From an uncultured Lamprocystis sp. (GTDB lineage Bacteria > Pseudomonadota > Gammaproteobacteria > Chromatiales > Chromatiaceae), in assembly GCF_903933125.1 (NCBI RefSeq), contig NZ_CAIZIZ010000383.1, positions 1 to 41,911 of the forward strand: a stretch of 41,911 bases of DNA. The letters are read 5' to 3'. A model generated the notes under the pieces. The model was given only the letters and a program-made list of their open reading frames with translations. It was not told the origin of the DNA and did no database searches. Within the stretch, counting starts at the first letter, position 1. Each line of letters opens with the position of its first letter. A program made the translations under genes and the position numbers. Of the stretch, positions 40,331-41,911 are shown piece by piece.

Positions 40331-41788
40331 TTAGAAATCCAGCCGCCGCAGGGACGCACCGGTTTTGGCATCCACGACGAACGCACGCAGTTGCGCCTCG
40401 GCGCCGCACCGACCCAGCATCACCAGTTCCGCTGCGCCATTGCCGTTGACATCGCCGATGCTCACCAGGTCGAGCGGCGTACACTCCTTCATGCCGACCG
40501 GGCGAGCGCTGGGACTGAGCGCGAACCACCCAATCCCGTCGCCGGAGCGCACAGCCTGCGAAGTCGCGTTGACGGAATAGGACACCGTGTCGAGGTTGGC
40601 GTCGGCAAAGGAACCCAGCAGCACCAGGCTCGATCCGTCGCCCTGGTCGGGCATCACCGCAACGTCCACCAGACGACCGAAAGAGGTGCCGTCGAACGTA
40701 CTGACCAAGAACCCGGAGGCGGCGTCTCTCACGCTGACCAGATCGCGACCATCGGCGTCGCGATTGACGACGGCGATTTCCGGCGTACCGTCGCCGTTGA
40801 TGTCGCCCAGGGACCGCAACCAGGCGCCCCCCTTGAGCACCTCGCCGTTCCGCAACTCGTAGGCACCCATGTCGATGCGGCCATTGCGCACCCGGTCGAA
40901 GCCTGCCCCACGCTGGTCCCAGTCAGGAGGTATCAAGCCACATGAGTCGGGTGACACTAACCACGAGCAGTCGTAGCGCGGAGGAAGCAGCGAATCGGGA
41001 TCGCCGGTATCGAGCGCCGGACTGGCGCGCCCCAGGGCCTGAGTCTTGGTCGGACCGCCGTTATTCTGCAGGAGTCCGAGTTGCGGGTCTTCACCGAAGC
41101 GGTTGGAACCGGGAACCGCGTCGGTGATGTAGGCGTCCCCTGATTCCCCGATCAGCGAATAGCTCAGTTCCACCGGCAAGATGAGTTCCCAAGCGGACGG
41201 CGAACCGCTGCGCAGATCCGGATGACTCGTCGCCGTGTTTCCCGCAACAATGGTGTTATGGATTCGCGTTTCCTCGATCAACGCATCGTAATTCCAGCCC
41301 CATTCATCGTAGAAGCGCTTATAGAATCCACCGCCGTCAACTGCCGTGTTACCGCTGATGGTGCTGCTTTCTATAACTGTAGTCCCCGTGTACTGGTAGA
41401 TTCCACCACCGCTGCTATCCGCCGCGTTTCCGGAAATCGTACTGTTGACAACGGCAAGATGTCCGCCATTACCATAGTGGGAGTTGCCAATGCGGATGCC
41501 GCCTCCATGAGCGGCCTTGTTACCGGATACGGTGCTGTTTACAAGTGCAACTGAATAGGACGCGATGCCTCCGTCCATGTTCCCGGACAGGGTTGACCTG
41601 GCGACGGAGCCATTACATCCTAAGCCAACACCCCCGTTATCAATGATCTGAGTCGCCAGCACGGAGGCTCCCCGGTAACCCTCACAGCTTACGCCACCCC
41701 AGGCGTTGCGAGCGATCACACTGCTGTCGATCGCGACCGGCCAGCCCGCGCGCGAGACATTGGCGATCGTTAGCTCGACTTTGGCCAT
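40331..41788 (-). CDS. beta-helix and FG-GAP repeat surface protein, 5' end uncertain
   Basis: A 485-residue protein. Residues 1-200 form a right-handed parallel beta-helix with repeats such as NSTVSGNKA, NSTISGNAA and SSTISGNTAVDGGG. A segment with LLQNNGGPTKTQALGRASPALDTGD and RIDMGAYEL is typical of choice-of-anchor Q proteins. Two FG-GAP/VCBS-like repeats follow (LGDINGDGTPEIAVV and IGDVNGNGAAELVML). Such proteins are normally exported, yet no signal peptide is present. The ATG sits 1 bp after the stop of another minus-strand frame, so this may be the 3' part of a larger, frameshifted gene. Confidence 0.75.
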   Translation of the reverse strand: MAKVELTIANVSRAGWPVAIDSSVIARNAWGGVSCEGYRGASVLATQIIDNGGVGLGCNGSVARSTLSGNMDGGIASYSVALVNSTVSGNKAAHGGGIRIGNSHYGNGGHLAVVNSTISGNAADSSGGGIYQYTGTTVIESSTISGNTAVDGGGFYKRFYDEWGWNYDALIEETRIHNTIVAGNTATSHPDLRSGSPSAWELILPVELSYSLIGESGDAYITDAVPGSNRFGEDPQLGLLQNNGGPTKTQALGRASPALDTGDPDSLLPPRYDCSWLVSPDSCGLIPPDWDQRGAGFDRVRNGRIDMGAYELRNGEVLKGGAWLRSLGDINGDGTPEIAVVNRDADGRDLVSVRDAASGFLVSTFDGTSFGRLVDVAVMPDQGDGSSLVLLGSFADANLDTVSYSVNATSQAVRSGDGIGWFALSPSARPVGMKECTPLDLVSIGDVNGNGAAELVMLGRCGAEAQLRAFVVDAKTGASLRRLDF

Positions 41789-41789
41789 T

Positions 41790-41911
41790 TCAGGGAGTCG
41801 AGGCCAGTTGATTCAGCACGCGTTGCCAATCCTGGCGGGAAATAACGAGGGCGTCCGGGTCTGCGGTTGAGTTGACGAAATTCGCCGCCGCCCAACTGGT
41901 GCGGCGCACCA
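41790..41911 (-). CDS. C-terminal end of a partial gene entering from the window edge
   Basis: Forty codons of an open frame that comes from beyond the window and ends at TGA 41792-41790. The sequence (TSWAAANFVNSTADPDALV, then ISRQDWQRVLNQLASTP) looks coding. Its end, ASTP, would run on into EMAKVELTIANVSRAG of the beta-helix gene if one C of a CCC run were missing. It is either the end of a separate gene or the N-terminal part of the same protein broken by a frameshift or a sequencing error. No family is recognised. Confidence 0.5.
   Translation of the reverse strand, partial: VRRTSWAAANFVNSTADPDALVISRQDWQRVLNQLASTP

Overview
The window is GC-rich DNA from what is almost certainly a purple sulfur bacterium (Chromatiaceae, Gammaproteobacteria). 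The main reason is a complete oxidative-type dissimilatory sulfite reductase locus in the order known from Allochromatium vinosum, dsrABEFHCMKLJOPNRS, here on the minus strand from 15256 down to 919. It includes genes diagnostic of sulfur oxidizers: the sulfur transferase dsrEFH and the NAD(P)H-linked flavoprotein dsrL. Genus cannot be fixed from sequence reading alone.

Layout. (1) 1-918: a small low-GC coding remnant and two hairpin-forming short dispersed repeats, downstream of dsrS. (2) 919-15256: the 15-gene dsr operon, which oxidizes stored sulfur to sulfite. DsrEFH passes sulfane sulfur to DsrC, DsrAB oxidizes it, DsrL links the electrons to pyridine nucleotide, and the DsrMKJOP membrane complex handles DsrC-trisulfide/thiol and quinone redox. 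DsrN amidates siroheme; DsrR and DsrS are accessory. (3) 15257-15848: a divergent control region with two AT-rich palindromes. (4) 15849-18034: a divergent plus-strand cluster of two unrecognised proteins, a Cas6/Cmx6-family protein with no CRISPR array in the window, and a DsrC paralogue with no cysteine. This is the most intriguing part of the window.

(5) 18117-29851: surface polysaccharide and exosortase-A-associated genes: a polysaccharide deacetylase; an acyl/aminoacyl-AMP ligase, a PLP decarboxylase and a GT2 enzyme; then a GNAT/FemAB-like protein, an acyl carrier protein, two alpha/beta hydrolases and a GT4 enzyme. The ligase-decarboxylase-GT2 block is bracketed by a 25-bp inverted repeat (24/25 identical, about 4 kb apart). 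A convergent SufS-SufE fusion gene separates the two blocks. No exosortase or PEP-CTERM substrate gene is present in the window.

(6) 30168-35553: rlpA (cell-wall double-psi barrel protein), the methylthio-salvage genes mtnA and an MtaD-type deaminase (divergent pair), and a PAS-GGDEF-EAL protein whose EAL domain looks catalytically dead. (7) 35904-40090: a tightly overlapping lower cobalamin pathway operon on the minus strand (membrane protein, cobO, cobU, cobT, cobC, cobS). (8) 40331-41911: a beta-helix/FG-GAP protein whose reading frame starts 1 bp after the stop of another frame that enters from the window edge, possibly a frameshifted single gene. No rRNA, tRNA, CRISPR array or transposase gene was found.
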